Origin: Mactromeris polynyma | Taxonomy: Eukaryota; Mollusca; Bivalvia; Venerida; Mactridae | Assembly (NCBI GenBank): GCA_032209605.1 | Contig: JASFXZ010000002.1 | Span: forward strand, 54,252,431-54,316,430 | Direction of reading: 5' to 3' | DNA length: 64,000 nucleotides | Shown here: positions 24,485 to 37,040 of the stretch, in pieces | Numbering within the stretch: the first letter of the stretch is position 1 | Layout: every line of letters begins with the position of its first letter | The notes under the pieces: generated by a model | What the model saw: only the letters and a program-made list of their open reading frames with translations | The model's database searches: none | What the model was told of the DNA's origin: nothing | Position numbers and translations under genes: made by a program

Positions 24485-24855
24485 TTATGCCCCTCCCGAA
24501 GTAGAGGGCATATTGTTTTGCACATGTCGGTCGGTATGTCGGTTGTTCTGTCCATAACCTTTTAGTTTCTTATCAATAACCCGTGAACCCCCTGACCTAT
24601 CGTACCCAAACACGGTCCATACATTCATCTTGGGTAGCAGAGGAACCCTATTGATTTTTGGGTCACAGGCTCAAAAGATGGTCACAGGGGTCAGTTGTTC
24701 TCAAACCGTTTCCGATTAATAACTCGAGAACCCCTTGACCTATCATACTCAAACTTGGTCCATGCATTTATCTTGGGTAGCAGAGGAACCCTATCGATTT
24801 TGGGGTCAAAGGTCAAGGTCACAGGGGGCATAATGTTTTACAAACATCTTGTTAC
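24485..24855. repeat. Dispersed repeat with two ~165-bp units, CCCTCCCGAAG type
   Basis: It starts TGCCCCTCCCGAAGTAGAGGGCA and ends CAGGGGGCATAATGTTTTAC. Inside, the unit with CTTGGGTAGCAGAGGAACCC occurs at about 24626 and 24772. The GGGGGCA ends are partially inverted. I recall this type from bivalve genomes. Confidence 0.6.
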
Positions 24856-24934
24856 TGCCGATATGCAGTAAAAAAATAGCCTTATTATGTTTGGGTTTTG
24901 TCAGGTGTACGACCTTGTCAACAGGTTTGGTCAT

Positions 24935-25165
24935 TATAGGCATTGCCAGCCTATACATGATCTACCTGGGCTCGATAACGGGTGCTTCCTCAGTTTCACT
25001 GCAAGCAACTGACAGCTTTCTCACTCGAATAAGTGGTATGATGCAGATTACCTTGGAAAGATCAAAATCACCACTGACCAGAGTAGGTACGACCAAGGAT
25101 CAAACCCAGGACCTACGGACGGATAGTCAAGCGCGTTACCAACTGCGTTAGCCATGCCAGTTTAT
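24935..25165 (-). mobile_element. tRNA-headed SINE, second family, copy 1
   Basis: Minus strand from 25165: TGGCATGGCTAACGCAGTTGG (A-box-like) and GGGTTTGATCC (B-box), then a body with CACTGCAAGCAACTGACAGC (plus-strand sense) ending near GCATTGCCAGCCTATACATG. A diverged body copy lies at 25395-25560. Confidence 0.65.
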
Positions 25166-25394
25166 GTTATTGTGGATATTACATGTTTAGATTTCCAAGG
25201 AATGCTACAATAAAATGATAACAAGTTGGCTGCATCTCAATGCAATATTGTATTGATTTAAATATTTACCACTCAAAACTGTAAGCAGAACTAGTGCAGC
25301 AAGGTTACTTCACCTGTGGTTATATTTAGTTGGCTCAGTGCATGAATCTGTAACGTTTGGTTAAGTACTGTTGGGTTTAATAATCAACAGCTTT

Positions 25395-25560
25395 GGTCAT
25401 TTAAAGGTGTTGTCAGTCTATACACGATCTACCTGGTCTACATAACTAGTGCATTCCTTAGTTTCACTGCAAGCGACTGATAGCTTTCCAACTTAAGTCA
25501 GCAGTGGGAGGCAATGACATCGGAAAGATTCTATGATCAAATCACCATTATGTCTGTAGC
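25395..25560 (-). mobile_element. SINE body, second family, copy 2 (head lost)
   Basis: It shares TCAGTCTATACACGATCTACCTGG and TTTCACTGCAAGCGACTGA (plus-strand sense) with 24935-25090, but the tRNA-like part is absent. Confidence 0.55.
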
Positions 25561-26129
25561 TTTATACATGTAAAAATGAAGAGTGGTGTGCATTGTGCGT
25601 CTGACTGTTAACAATTAATGTTCATACCAGATTCATCGTTTTGGATTATTTGGATGCCATTAAATCAAAACTAAGATGTATGTATCTATATACAAGTAAC
25701 AAATTGGTTCCGTTCAAAAATCGGCAAGCTATGTCCCAACATCACTGGAAAATAACACATATTTTTCCAATATGGCTATAACCAAGTTTTTGAACACAGA
25801 TGGACCTAAGATCCACGAAGTTGACTACATTATTTCAGAAAAAGTTCTGAATGCGTAACAGATGTTGAAATTGACAGCTGTTAAACTTATAAGCTTTCTT
25901 CTAAGAATGGCTGCAAAATTACAATAATTAATAAGTCCAAGACAGATAGGTAAGCACGTCCAAAACAGCCTGGACTCGTCCTTTTTCTACCTTTGAAATT
26001 CTGCCTTAGTAAACGTTACTTGTCCACGAAACGCCATGTAAATGCACTCTTAGTTCATGCCTCACAGTTACTTTACAGTACACTATTTTCCACCTATTAT
26101 TCACATATATTTGGTTACAACGCGCTGGT
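25561..26129. other. Unassigned sequence
   Basis: Nothing supported. Confidence 0.4.
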
Positions 26130-26480
26130 TTTCAGTACTCTCAGTCCTTTGATTACTTTATGTAAGTGTGACTTGGTAAAAATGTTTGCCTTAATAAAAT
26201 CTAAGTCAAGATTGAAACTGGGTCATAAACTAGGTCACAGAATCAAATCATTGAAAATCCTTAGGGATTCTTGGGAGGCTGCATTCACTATGGGAACTTC
26301 ATAAAACTTGATCAGAGTGTTGGTCTTAATATGATGCAATTCCAGTGTGGTACTGGGTCATGTTGGGTCAAAAAGTAGGTCATGAGGTCAAATCATTGAA
26401 AATCCTCATGGAATCTTGAAACCAGGATGGCAATGTACTCAGGTGAGCAATATAGGGCCTTCATAGCCGTCTTGTTTTAA
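26130..26480 (+). repeat. Dispersed repeat ending CTCAGGTGAGCAATATAGG
   Basis: Two diverged ~150-bp units, each containing TCAAATCATTGAAAATCCT (about 26245 and 26390), followed by a terminus with the inverse of CTCACCTGAG. It appears to be the other end of the family at 17035. Confidence 0.55.
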
Positions 26481-27284
26481 ATATTACACTTCATGCAAAA
26501 AGTGTTTATGTTTAATTATATTTTTCAAGAGTTCTGAAATTTGGACAGTACAGACTGTGAACCATATGTTTTGTTTAGTCTTTAGGGTAACAAAGTTTAT
26601 TATGATACAATGGCATCTTTTTAAAGTGAGTTCATAAGACACATTTTTGGGAGCATTTGACTCTTACAAGTGCTATATCTTGTGTACTATGTTATGCAAA
26701 CTAGCAAATTGTTATTATGTCACAATTTTATGATAGATATATACATTTGGTTTACATTATCATAATCCAAATTCATAGACATTCGGTAAAAATGGTTAGC
26801 AAATATATCTTGTTTAACTGCACAACCTCTTCTTGTTTATTTTTGTCCTGAATTTTGTTATAATTCAGAAACAGCACAAATCCGACAAACCTTGAAGATA
26901 CAACTAATAGCAAATTAAATACAAAAGAATTGCTGCAACAAATATGAATTTTATTTACTACCAAACATTTTATGCAGTTAAATACACATTCATGAAATAA
27001 CAATAGAAGTCGGATCAGTTCTGTCGAATTCATCAGGTCCAAAATTCTATTAAAAATTAAACATGGTTTCAAATAGCCAATTTCATTTCGACATGCATAA
27101 GAAGATACATTGGGACCTGACATTTATTTCGGATGATACCACGTATTCTGATAGAAGGCTGTCAATTAAACAAGGTGCGACTGACAGTATATTGGCAGAA
27201 ATAAAAATATCTACTCCGAAAGAAATATGTACATGTACAATAAAGATATTGTATGACACTTAAAACTACATGGTTCTTTTTTAA
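26481..27284. other. Unassigned sequence
   Basis: No gene supported. A segment near 27160-27270 resembles, in the same orientation, a segment at about 27825-27930 (GAAAAACTAC-type end), so it may be the left flank of the repeat at 27285-27815. Confidence 0.4.
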
Positions 27285-27815
27285 ACAAAAAACATGTCTC
27301 CCCGATGACATCAAAGGGTCATTATTCAGTGAAAAATCATCTGAGCGAAACGAAACCACAATGATTCACAACTACACTTTATGCTTATCAATCCTGTGAA
27401 GTTTTGTTGAAATCCAACCAGTCGTATTTGAGATGAAGCGCAGACAAACACTGTACATGCATAAAAACAGAGGGCAATCACTCAGTGAAAATTATCTGAG
27501 CAGAACGAAACGACAAGGATTCACAACTACACTTGATGCTTATCAATCCTGTGAAGTCTGGTTGAAAGCCAACCAGCAATATTGGAGATGAAGCGCGGAC
27601 AAATAAATATGAATAAACACATCATAGGGCCATAACTCAGTGAACATTATCCGAGCAGAACGAAACAACAAAGATGCACAACTACACTTGATGTTGATTA
27701 ATCCTATGAAGTTTGGCTGAATTTCACCCAACAGTATAGGAGATGAAATGCTGACAAGCTGAAAGTGGACTGACGGACAGACAGACGTCAAAGACAAAAT
27801 GTGTCTCTAAGGGAG
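27285..27815. repeat. Tandem array, ~155 bp x 3, bounded by ATGTCTCCC / GGGAGACAT
   Basis: Units contain GAACGAAAC...CACAACTACACTTGATGCTTATCAATCCTGTGAAG and recur at about 27335, 27500 and 27655. CATGTCTCCCC at about 27294 and GGGAGACAT at about 27811 are inverted, as in a bounded repeat element. Confidence 0.65.
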
Positions 27816-28231
27816 ACATAAAAATGAGGTCCGACTGTATATCAACAGAAAGAAAAACATCTATACTGAAACAAAAAAACATAAATAAAAACAATGCTTG
27901 TATTGCCACATTGTACAACACTGAAAACTACATGACATCTCCTTATATAATAACTCTTACATGCTGCATTCAAAAGAACATATTAACTTAACTACTGAAT
28001 TGAAAAATATAAAGATCTAAATAATCATGTCATTTCATGATGCACCTCATTATTGAGAATATTGGGATTATCTTATCATAAGTAATGTACTGGATATTAT
28101 CCACAAATGGTGCATAGAAGTAATGATATGTAGTATAATAATCATATTTCATGAGAGCACTTTTACTAACTAGATGACCTGAGTGAAGGCCACATGTCGA
28201 GCCCACCAATTGTCAAGAGAAAACCAATATA
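27816..28231. other. Unassigned AT-rich sequence
   Basis: Flank between two repeats; nothing supported beyond the resemblance noted for 26481-27284. Confidence 0.4.
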
Positions 28232-30327
28232 CAGTGGAACCTCCCCAAACCGGACCCTCTAAAAACCGGAATACTCTCCAAACCGGACATTTCTTGCGTT
28301 CCCGAATTTTCTTCTTCTATTTTTATTGTATAAGAACACTCTGAAAACCGGAACCTCTGAACTCCGGAAACCGGACGAAAGTTCAACTTAATTTGGTTCG
28401 ATTTCTATATAATTTCACCTTCGAAAACCGGAACGACTTTCGACTGCGGGTGTCATCATGAATAAACTTTCATTACGTTGAGACTTAGTGTATTTTTACA
28501 TAAGTTTGACATGTTCATTTACATTGAAATGCGATGCGCATTTTTACTACACAGGTGTGAAAATCACATACTGTTACGGACGTCGGGTCTGATTAATGCC
28601 GATTGCAATTACTACTGATTGACTTTTAATCATACATATATTTATTAGCATAAACTTTTACAAGTTTATCGCCATTTACAATTAAGTAATCACTCCTCAT
28701 TACCGCTAAGTCTGCATTTACAGTGTTGCGTATATAATTGTGAAAACCTTTTTGGTGAAGGGACTTATTAACTACTTTGTTTAACGTACAGAAGTGCGGT
28801 TCTCCTACGCAAGAGGGAAAAGAATACAAGAAAAGAAAATATGGCGATAATACATGAGACAGGAGAAAAACATGTAAACAGGAGAAAAACATGTAAACAT
28901 TACATTACATTTACAAACATAGACATAAAGCATTTCAACATGAAACAAAGACGCATAGTACAGAAACAAAGACATAGAGTATGGACAACATATTATAATA
29001 TTATATTGTTACAGTAAATGCCATTGCTCAGAGTTATAGCTGTGCTTTAGGTCTTTTCATTGCTAAATGTAAAGTAGTTGGTGGTATGTCATATAACGTT
29101 TTTACAAAATTGTATGATTCTTTAGTTTGGTCCGTCATTAATTATGGTTCAGCAATGTGGGGAGTTCGATCGTTCTCGTGCATTAATAATGTTTATTATT
29201 ACATTTTATTACATTACTAACAACTTTTTACAAAACTGATAGATAGTCATTCTTATGTTTTTATGTAAATGTTTCCTTTTAAGTCACACGATTATAGTTT
29301 ATAATTTAATAGTTTGGCTACACGATAGTGTTGTAATATATCGTATACATTTTGTTTAATTTTATGTATGAGGTGTATGCTCGTATAGTCTCTTATAATT
29401 CTTATTTGAATCGCTTTGTGAAATGTTTTTTATAGTCTTACTATATGTATATCTATGTTTTGTACAAAGATGAGACTTTTAATAAAGAAATATATATCAA
29501 CTTTAATTGATCAGTTGATATTCTTTTGTTTGTTGACAACATATTTTATTCGCACGTTGTGCTAAGTACTTGACTGTTGTTCTATATGCAAGAGAGAGGT
29601 ACATCGTGTTAAGTACTTGACTGTTGAGCTACATTGTATATATAATGATATACTTATGTACGTATTTGACAAGCAATCGTTAAGTAGATCCTTAAATACT
29701 TAATAAACACAAGAAGCGAAATGTTAAACAATAGGACAAACTTTATTGTCAAATCCGGTGTCATGACTGGTATGAATTCGACCGGAAATTTATTTGATTT
29801 GAATCATTAATTGATGTATACATGTTCTTATTGTATGTCTTCCATGAACGACAAACTTGTTATTACTGTTCTTCTAAAATAGTACATTGTCGTTGTAATT
29901 TCGTGATGTAAATAAGAATAAACTAATTATATTACGATCTCGTGTAAAACATAAACATACAATGTTGTCAAAAAGCAGTAAGTATCACTTTGACGAGTCT
30001 TTCTTTTCATAAATAACGTTTTATTTCATGTGCATCTCAAAGCAAATAATATGAATTTGATAATAATAATATGACAAGTTTGCTTGTACATTTTTAAAAT
30101 AAAGGCAGTTATGTTTGTTTAAGCTGTGTTCATTTTCTTGAAATATCATGTGGTTATACCATGTAAAATTCAAAGATGTACAATCATTCAATGAAATAAT
30201 GACCTGAACCTTAGGTACAAGTATGAAATAGCATCAAATGAAAAAAAACACTCTACAAACCGGAAACCTCTGCAAACCGGAATTTTCAACCGGTCCTGAA
30301 GGAGTCCGGTTTACGGAGGTTACACTG
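28232..30327. mobile_element. Tigger/pogo-like DNA transposon, no transposase left
   Basis: The left end CAGTGGAACCTCCCCAAACC and the complement of the right end, CAGTGTAACCTCCGTAAACC, form a terminal inverted repeat that extends, imperfectly, into further AAACCGGA-containing repeats on both sides. Both ends are flanked by TA (28230-28231 and 30328-30329). CAGTG ends with a TA duplication are typical of pogo/Tigger members of the Tc1/mariner superfamily. I find no DDE transposase inside 2,096 bp; the only recognisable coding piece is a LINE RT fragment (29014-29190), so the element is non-autonomous or gutted. Confidence 0.8.
29014..29190 (+). pseudogene. LINE reverse transcriptase C-terminal fragment
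   Basis: The plus strand reads VNAIAQSYSCALGLFIAKCK, then VFTKLYDSLVWSVINYGSAMWG, then SFSCIN. This matches the region after the RT palm and thumb in many LINE ORF2 proteins (FTKLYDS-x-VxPVI-x-YGAA-x-WG). It is only about 59 codons and lies inside the Tigger-like element, so it is a nested or captured scrap. Confidence 0.7.
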
Positions 30328-30379
30328 TATAATGCTGTACAGCGAGTGCATATCTATTTCACCCATTTGTGACTTCTGA

Positions 30380-31005
30380 GTGTGATCTTGACCTTTGAGC
30401 TATCTTAATGTACTGGTAGGGTACGGGTCTTGCATGACACATGAGGTCATTATGATGAGCAATTGTGCCAAGACATTTAGGAATCCCAATGAATGACAGC
30501 GTAATACGGACAAAATGTTTTGACTAATCTTTTTGATGTTTGAACTCCAAAGTGTCACATTGACCTTTGACTTACAGACATAGGTCCCGAGTGCAACATG
30601 CCGTCTCATCATGGTAAACATTTGTGCTACATAATTTGAAAATTTCTACATAGGTAGATGACAGTGTTATGATCCGTACAAGATGTTTAAGACATTTGAC
30701 CTCCAAGTGTGACCTTGATCTTTGAGCTAAGAACACGTGTCTTGCGTGTGACACACTGCTCATCATGGTAATCATTTGTACAAAGTTATTTGAAAGTCCC
30801 TCAATAAATGACAGTGTGATGGTCTGGACAAGATGTTTTAGACCCGTGTTTGACCTCTAAATGTGAGTTTGACCTTTAAGCTACAGACATGGATCTTGCT
30901 CGCAACATTCCGTCTCATCATGGTTAACATTTCTGCAAAAACATTTGAAAATCCTCCAATAAGTGACAGAGTAATGGTCCAGAAAAAGAATATCAAGACA
31001 GAAAC
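30380..31005. repeat. Tandem array, ~155-170 bp x 4
   Basis: The unit core TTGACCTTTGAGCTACAGACA...CGTCTCATCATGG recurs with cores at about 30388, 30559, 30714 and 30868, each followed by an AACATTTGTGC...AATGACAGTG stretch. Short frames on both strands are by-products. Confidence 0.75.
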
Positions 31006-34000
31006 ACACACACACCCCGGATCACTACTGTTGGGACTATACATGTGTATCGATATCATTGCAAGCAGGCTCGAAAAAAATGTAACTTGTCTTCACTTGT
31101 TCCTCGCTGGTTGAGTTGGTAATATAACTAGATAAATGTAAGAGTGAATTGTTCTAAATACTTTTGGGCTTCAAGTACAACTTATTTGCTGTCAAGTTTA
31201 AATTGCCCAAACACTGTAGACCATCTGTTCTCCTATAACCGGTATTCAGACTTGACTGAAGTCTTATTGGAACAACATTCTATTTAAAGACTGGAACATT
31301 TTTGTCTTTTTTAAAAATCAATGGCATATAGGTCTAGGCTTAAACTGGATCTTGCCAATAATTTGCCAAGATAATCAAACGGTTGACGCATCAATTATCA
31401 ATCTCAGTGATCTACCACCCTTTCAGTCCAGAAATTTGTTTTTCTCTCAACTGGTGGTGATATTTGAGCAATGGTGGCTGAAATTTGTTGGGGATGGTGC
31501 TCCTCAAGCATCATGTTAACAACAGATTTACAACAAATTCCATACAAATTTCCATCAGAGATTAGGAATATATTCATACTCCTTTGTCACAGTTCAATTA
31601 TTGTTGGTTGCCTTTGAGTATGTTCATTTGCATCTGGAACAAAAATAGATTAGTTCATATTATTTGAAAATAGAACTTGTAACTAAAATAAAAATCACTA
31701 AGAACATTAAGTTTATACAAGTTTGCATTGGAATCTACAAGGAAATTCAGATTTAGATAAGTAGGTATAACCAATTAATTGTGCTGCACTATTTGCAAGT
31801 ATCACCAGGATGTAACCAGTACTTTTTTATCAAACTAGATTTGATAGTCACATTCAGTTGATTTGAAATTTCAGTAGCAATAGTGTGCCAACCAGATAAT
31901 GTCAAGTTACAGCAGTCAATTTTAGCTGTAAACCATTACATGCAACATTTATGAGAATAACTTCACACTGATTAAATTACAAATATAATGTTTAGCATAA
32001 GTATTTGTCAGTCAGAAATATTACAAATGTTTTGCCTCTAAAGTTTTCAAGAATTCAGAGCAGAAGCAGTGATGACAAATGTGGAGTTTAGCCTAGACTT
32101 CCCAACTTTATTAATCAGTTGTCAATCACATTTGTTACTCAATAATGCTCAAAACTAAAATAAAATATGTAAACATAACAAGTACCTGAAGCCATTTTGT
32201 TTTGGAGTCTAGTGGCTACTCAGTAGATGTATGTTGAAGCTTTCTTCTGCAATTGAAAATGTATTAACATCAAGTCTAAAAGCATGATAGGATTTATTTG
32301 AAATGCTGTACACCATATATTTACAGTATAACCTCACTTAAATACCATCTCAATTAGACCACCTCAAAATTAATATCACAATTTGAAAGGCCATTTTCAT
32401 TGTTTACTCTTTATTCAACCTCACTGTTAAGACCACCTAAATTTTGATAGAATGAGAAAAGTAACCATTCAGTTGACTTGGTAACCAAAAGTAACTTCAA
32501 AGTAACCATAGATAAAGTGTAGTAACCTGGTCACTGGAAATGCAAGGGTTGTTTTTTCATGAAATTCTTCCTTTTTTTAAGCATTATACTAGGGTAATGT
32601 TGAAGAAATTCTCCAAATTCTCCAAAAATATGAGAAGGTACCAAAGGGATAGAAGAAGTAACCTTCAGTTACCAAAGGAAAGAGTGGGTTACTTATGCAC
32701 CATTAGGGTCATATATGCAAAGTAAACATACAAAAACATTTATTGAATGATGAAATGATGTTATGACATAAGATCGAGTGTGTAAAACCTAATTGCTGTT
32801 AAATGTAGAAAAAATAGATATATATATAAAGTTGTATAAATGAAATTAACTGTCGGCATTGTACTTACACTAAAATTTAAAAAACAAAATGTTTCGATTA
32901 TGTCCAATTCGGTTATCGATAATGAAACTTGTCCGATTATCCATCACTAGTCTCAGTGTGGTTTTATTATATATAGTTCAACAGAAATAGCTATTACTTT
33001 ACATCATTTTGTTCTGTTGTTTTATAATAGTATTCCTGATGAAGACTGACAAACTGAAACTCACAATATCAAATCTTGTTAAATGTTATTTCACAGCAAA
33101 GTAATCTTTTAATCTATGTTTGTACTAATAATTAGTATACTTACTGGCATGTGACATACATTGTACTATGGGAATCGTTTGTGCTTCTACTAAGCTTTTT
33201 GCTCTATGGTCACATTTTCCAAGGGCCTAGCTCCATTAGCAATGTTTTTAGAACAGACACCCACTTTGTCTGAAATATATATAGATACTCTTCATGATAG
33301 TAGCCACTAGTTGAAATGTATGAATGAAATACAACAACAAATTCTATTCAAAAATGAAATCATGCAAATATTTCCCAAACACTGGACATTATAATTATGT
33401 CATGAGAAAATTCAAGATGAAAAATAGGATGTAAATGATCAAACAAGTGTCAGGGGTTCCATTTGACCCTTGTCTGACCCCTGGATTTTCCAAAAGTTCA
33501 CATTTTGACCCTTAGGATTCTGACTGAAGGTTAAATTTTTCTCTTTATTGTAGGCATTTTGGCCATAAAATGGCAATGTCTGGTCAAAAATTATCAAAAT
33601 GACCCTTGAGATTCAGCACCTAGTGGAATCCCCAAGAGTTGAATATATAAAACAAATGTGAACTGACAGTCATGAGCACGCACATAGACCGTATCGCTAT
33701 TGTGGCGACTATATCGAGCCCATTGCAAAGGGCTCGATAATAATATACTTTTAACATAAAACCACTCTAAAATGAAGTGCATTAAAGAAAGTATTACCCA
33801 ATTGGGGGTATATGCTGTTAGAAGATGGCTTCAATGTTTCATACTCATAGCTTCAAGAAAAAGTTTACCTTCATTTCAAGTACAGTGCCACCTAATGTTT
33901 CAGCACAATGATTGGTTACATCTTTCAACAATGGTTTTAATACTTCATTGTCTTTCATACATGCAACCTACATTTAAAATAATCATGATTAGCTCCAATG

Positions 34001-35479
34001 CTTCTTAATCACCAGATTTACTTATAAATAGCTTTACTAATATTCCTATGACATGTAAGACATCCTGTACCAACAAACATTTTATTTTCTAACAAATATT
34101 TTCCTATCATGGTTCATGGTAAAAAGAATATTATAGTAAATAGGCCATATAGAACATTAAAATAGTTAGTTTCAAGTAACTGTGGTTCATACAGAACATT
34201 TGACACAAAATTCAAGTGCTTTTGAAGGATTTACTTCTTATTAGGACTAATGCTTATTACCAACTCAATACAAAGTTTAAAAAAGACAAAAGAACATGAT
34301 TATCAAAAGTAAAGCATGCTTTACAAGATATCTAAACTGACCTAAGAAACAGACAACACACTTGATTCCTATATACATCTGTGAAGCGGGTATACAATCA
34401 CTATTCAGACAATCATAATATGAAGTGAGTCAGTTGTAGACCCTCATTTTCCAGTTATTGATTAGAAATGACATAATATTCTATCAGAGCAGAAATGTCA
34501 TAAAAATGAAAATCTTTAAATAACAATTCAATGTAGTTACCTTACACACTGGAAATATCCTACTTCTCTGACTGATAAAAGTGATATGTGGGGTCATCCA
34601 GATCATAATCAAGATCATACTCATAGTGATACATGTATGTCTTCTGTGTTAGAGCTTGATCATTCAAATTTCATCCTAAGTAAATAACATATACATAAAT
34701 ACATATAGGTCTTATGTTTTACAAACCAAACATTATCAATAACAAGGTGGGCATAGTTGTCCTGATAAACTCTCTTTAGTTTCACAGCTCAAACATTACA
34801 ATCAGACATAATTTAACAAGGAATTAGTATGTGTACAGGCAAAGTGATAACACTTCCAAATTTGTATGATGAATCTTAATAATTTGAACTATCAAGGTTC
34901 ATCAGAATACACCTACAGAATAATTCTGTTGAATTTTACCAAGCATGGGGAATCAGCTTCTGAATCTTTCTATTTGACCAGCTGAATTAGTCTTATGATC
35001 GATCAAATTTATTTGAGAAGTTGTAGAAGTTGAGGCTAGGAGTAGGAAGCGTCTGAATAACTTTGGGATGGGAGACTTCCTCACACTAAGCAGAAGCCCA
35101 AATGGACCAAAAATACAATGATCCATGACAAAGACAAGGCATGAGGAAGCAAAACATACATCATAACAAATACATCATACTACAGGTATAAAGAAATGTG
35201 CACTTAGTTACAGAGTGTACTTTACATCCGAGTTACTAACATGATACTAGTTCATGATACACAGCCTTAGTAGATTTTTGTTGGCCTATCATGTTGTACC
35301 AAGAACATAACTCTCAATTACATTGCCATCAGAAATGTAGTGGTTTGGGGTTAGACAGATAGACATCAGAACTTTTCCCCTTGATTTACCTCAATGGTGG
35401 CAGCGGTGTTTGACAGCACACAGTGGTTGAGCTTCGGAAGGAGGATGTGCAGTGATGTGGGGTAAGAAGGCTATCAGTT
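31006..35479. other. Long gene-free stretch
   Basis: About 4.5 kb of AT-rich sequence in which I can support no exon, tRNA or element boundary. Minor features are GACCCTTG-type repeats near 33460-33610 and a TATA-rich tract near 32818. Confidence 0.4.
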
Positions 35480-35546
35480 TAGCTCATTCAATAGAGCACC
35501 GTACTAGTATTTCAGGGGTACAGGGTTCGAGCCCTACCCCTTTAAA
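35480..35546 (+). repeat. tRNA-like sequence, probable SINE head
   Basis: The plus strand reads TTTAGCTCATTCAATAGAGC (A-box-like), an anticodon-like loop CTAGTAT, and GGGTTCGAGCCC (B-box). The loop is regular but its stem is not complementary, so it is a tRNA-derived repeat. Confidence 0.55.
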
Positions 35547-35631
35547 TTACTTTCATAATCACCAGAGTTCATTAACTCTAAAATAATATACATGTGGGAG
35601 GAGAAATTGTCATTCTTGATCGAGGCATGAG

Positions 35632-35684
35632 GGAATCAAACCCAGGTCACCTGGATTACAAGTCCAGCGAATTAAACACAAATT
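35632..35684 (-). repeat. tRNA-like fragment related to the SINE at 20607
   Basis: The minus strand contains CTGGACTTGTAATCCAG, the same anticodon arm as the SINE head at 20607-20876, followed by CAGGTGACCTGGGTTTGATTCC. The A-box part is missing. Confidence 0.55.
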
Positions 35685-36002
35685 TAAAGTATCCTTTACA
35701 AACATATATTGATCTTCGGAGGGTGGGGTACTGTTAATTTACGAAGCTGACTCCAGTCTATCATACATTCTTAAGCGAATTATACAAATACTTGAAATTT
35801 GACAACATATTGTTTACGTTCAATACGATAACAATAATTTTGAGAAAATCCCTCTTACCTGTCTATCACGCATTTTGCAACTGTAGAATCGTTTTGCGCT
35901 CCAATACACTATTTTACTTGAATCCACAAGATCACTTCGTCCCTGATGTTCACATTTTGTCAGCCGAAACAGTTTTTGTGGCTAGTTTGCGTACACATTT
36001 TA
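35685..36002. other. Unassigned sequence flanking a MITE
   Basis: Nothing recognisable; it may belong to the dispersed repeat that ends at 36699. Confidence 0.35.
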
Positions 36003-36321
36003 TGCACCAGTCAATTGTAACCACGGCCCCCCCAGGTCCGGGGAATAGCGGGGACTTTGACTTTCGGTCCAGCCAATCCCTGGTAAAATCCCCGCCCTGC
36101 GGGAACAAACTTGTGGTAAAATCCCCGCCAAATGCCACCCGCACCCCGGGGCATCCTAGGTAAGGCCCATTCCCCGCTATTTTCGGCGCGAAAACAAAAC
36201 CACTGCATTCACTCGGCACTGCGGGGCCACCTGGAAGGTAAAAACACGGCCCATTTCCCCCGCTATCCTCGGTATACCCCCGGACCTGGGGGGGGGGCCG
36301 TGGTTACAATTGACTGGTGCA
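36003..36321. mobile_element. 319-bp GC-rich MITE, PIF/Harbinger-like
   Basis: The element starts TGCACCAGTCAATTGTAACC and continues ACGGCCCCCC...AGGTCCGGGG; the right end is the inverted copy, giving a terminal inverted repeat of about 40 bp with small indels. TTA flanks both ends (36000-36002 and 36322-36324). A 3-bp TTA duplication is the hallmark of PIF/Harbinger elements, so I infer that superfamily for the mobilising transposase. The interior is rich in CCCCGC motifs, strikingly GC-rich for this window. No coding capacity. Confidence 0.8.
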
Positions 36322-36339
36322 TTAGCAATAGCCGTTTAT

Positions 36340-36699
36340 TTAGCAGGCATCACGATAGCCTGGATTACCTGCCTTTGTCATTACATTATGTGCAGAGTAC
36401 GCTGGGTACCAGACTAGCATCACGAAGGCTGTCGGTCTGTTTACAATTTATTGCGCACGCACTGAAACCTCCCATAATCCTTAGCACTGGTTCTATTTAT
36501 AATTTTTATACCGTTAGTAACGCAGTAGATTTTGCGAAGGAAAAATGTAAAAAACTGGCGTAATTTCAAAACTTTTCGATCATTTTAATCATTCAATTAT
36601 CTTTTTTTACTGTCATCTAACGAACAAGACGATAAAAATCGGTTTTTGAAACAATTTATTGATTTTTTTGCAATTTAGAATCTGGAGTCGAGTCCCTTT
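36340..36699 (-). repeat. Dispersed repeat with GGGACTCGACTCCAGATT terminus, copy 2
   Basis: The minus-strand terminus at 36699 reads AAAGGGACTCGACTCCAGAT, identical to 13174-13193. The interior (a TTGTAAACAGACC patch) weakly resembles copy 1. The left edge is uncertain. Confidence 0.4.
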
Positions 36700-36714
36700 A
36701 AGTTCTTGATTAGA

Positions 36715-36935
36715 TGTTATACTTATAATGCTGTTTTTATTCATATTGTATCACTGTCGTTTGTCATGTGTATTTGTAATATTTTGTTTGACTATGTTGT
36801 ATGTATAAATGTACATGTACTTACTCTCAGAGTATGTTAATATTATTATTGTAAATTGTATATATTGGATGATAAGTATTATACTTAAATCCAGATATTA
36901 ATAAATCATTCTGTTCTGTTCTGTTTATTGATAAA
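36715..36935 (+). repeat. Possible LINE 3' end with (CTGTT)n tail
   Basis: AT-rich sequence ending TTAATAAATCATTCTGTTCTGTTCTG, i.e. a polyadenylation-like signal then a pentamer repeat. The same tail form, TGTCTGTTCTGTTCTGTTC, occurs at about 46613-46632. No coding part is present. Confidence 0.35.
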
Positions 36936-36984
36936 TTGTAAAAAAATGATTTCGTTTTTTATGGTGGCATATTACTGCCACCAG

Positions 36985-37040
36985 TTAGTATGATAGCGTT
37001 CGCGAATTGTTTCGTGTTAACCACTTAAATATTACTAGCA
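36985..37040. repeat. Candidate left boundary motif of the transposase element
   Basis: TTCGCGAATTGTTTCGTGTT followed by AACCACTTA resembles the TTCGCGAATTTCACTTAAGA...TTCGTGTTACCACTTA motif at 41478-41512 and 41602-41638, on the other side of the gene at 38172-41228. A GGTGGCA/TGCCACC hairpin lies just before it (36963-36982). Confidence 0.4.

Noticed and set aside
35480..35546. A functional tRNA gene with anticodon AGT
   Set aside because: The anticodon stem is not complementary and it lies in a repeat-like context.
35792..36563. Overlapping frames of up to 143 codons across 35792-36563
   Set aside because: They run across the GC-rich MITE on both strands; the proline/glycine-rich peptides come from CCCCGC repeats.
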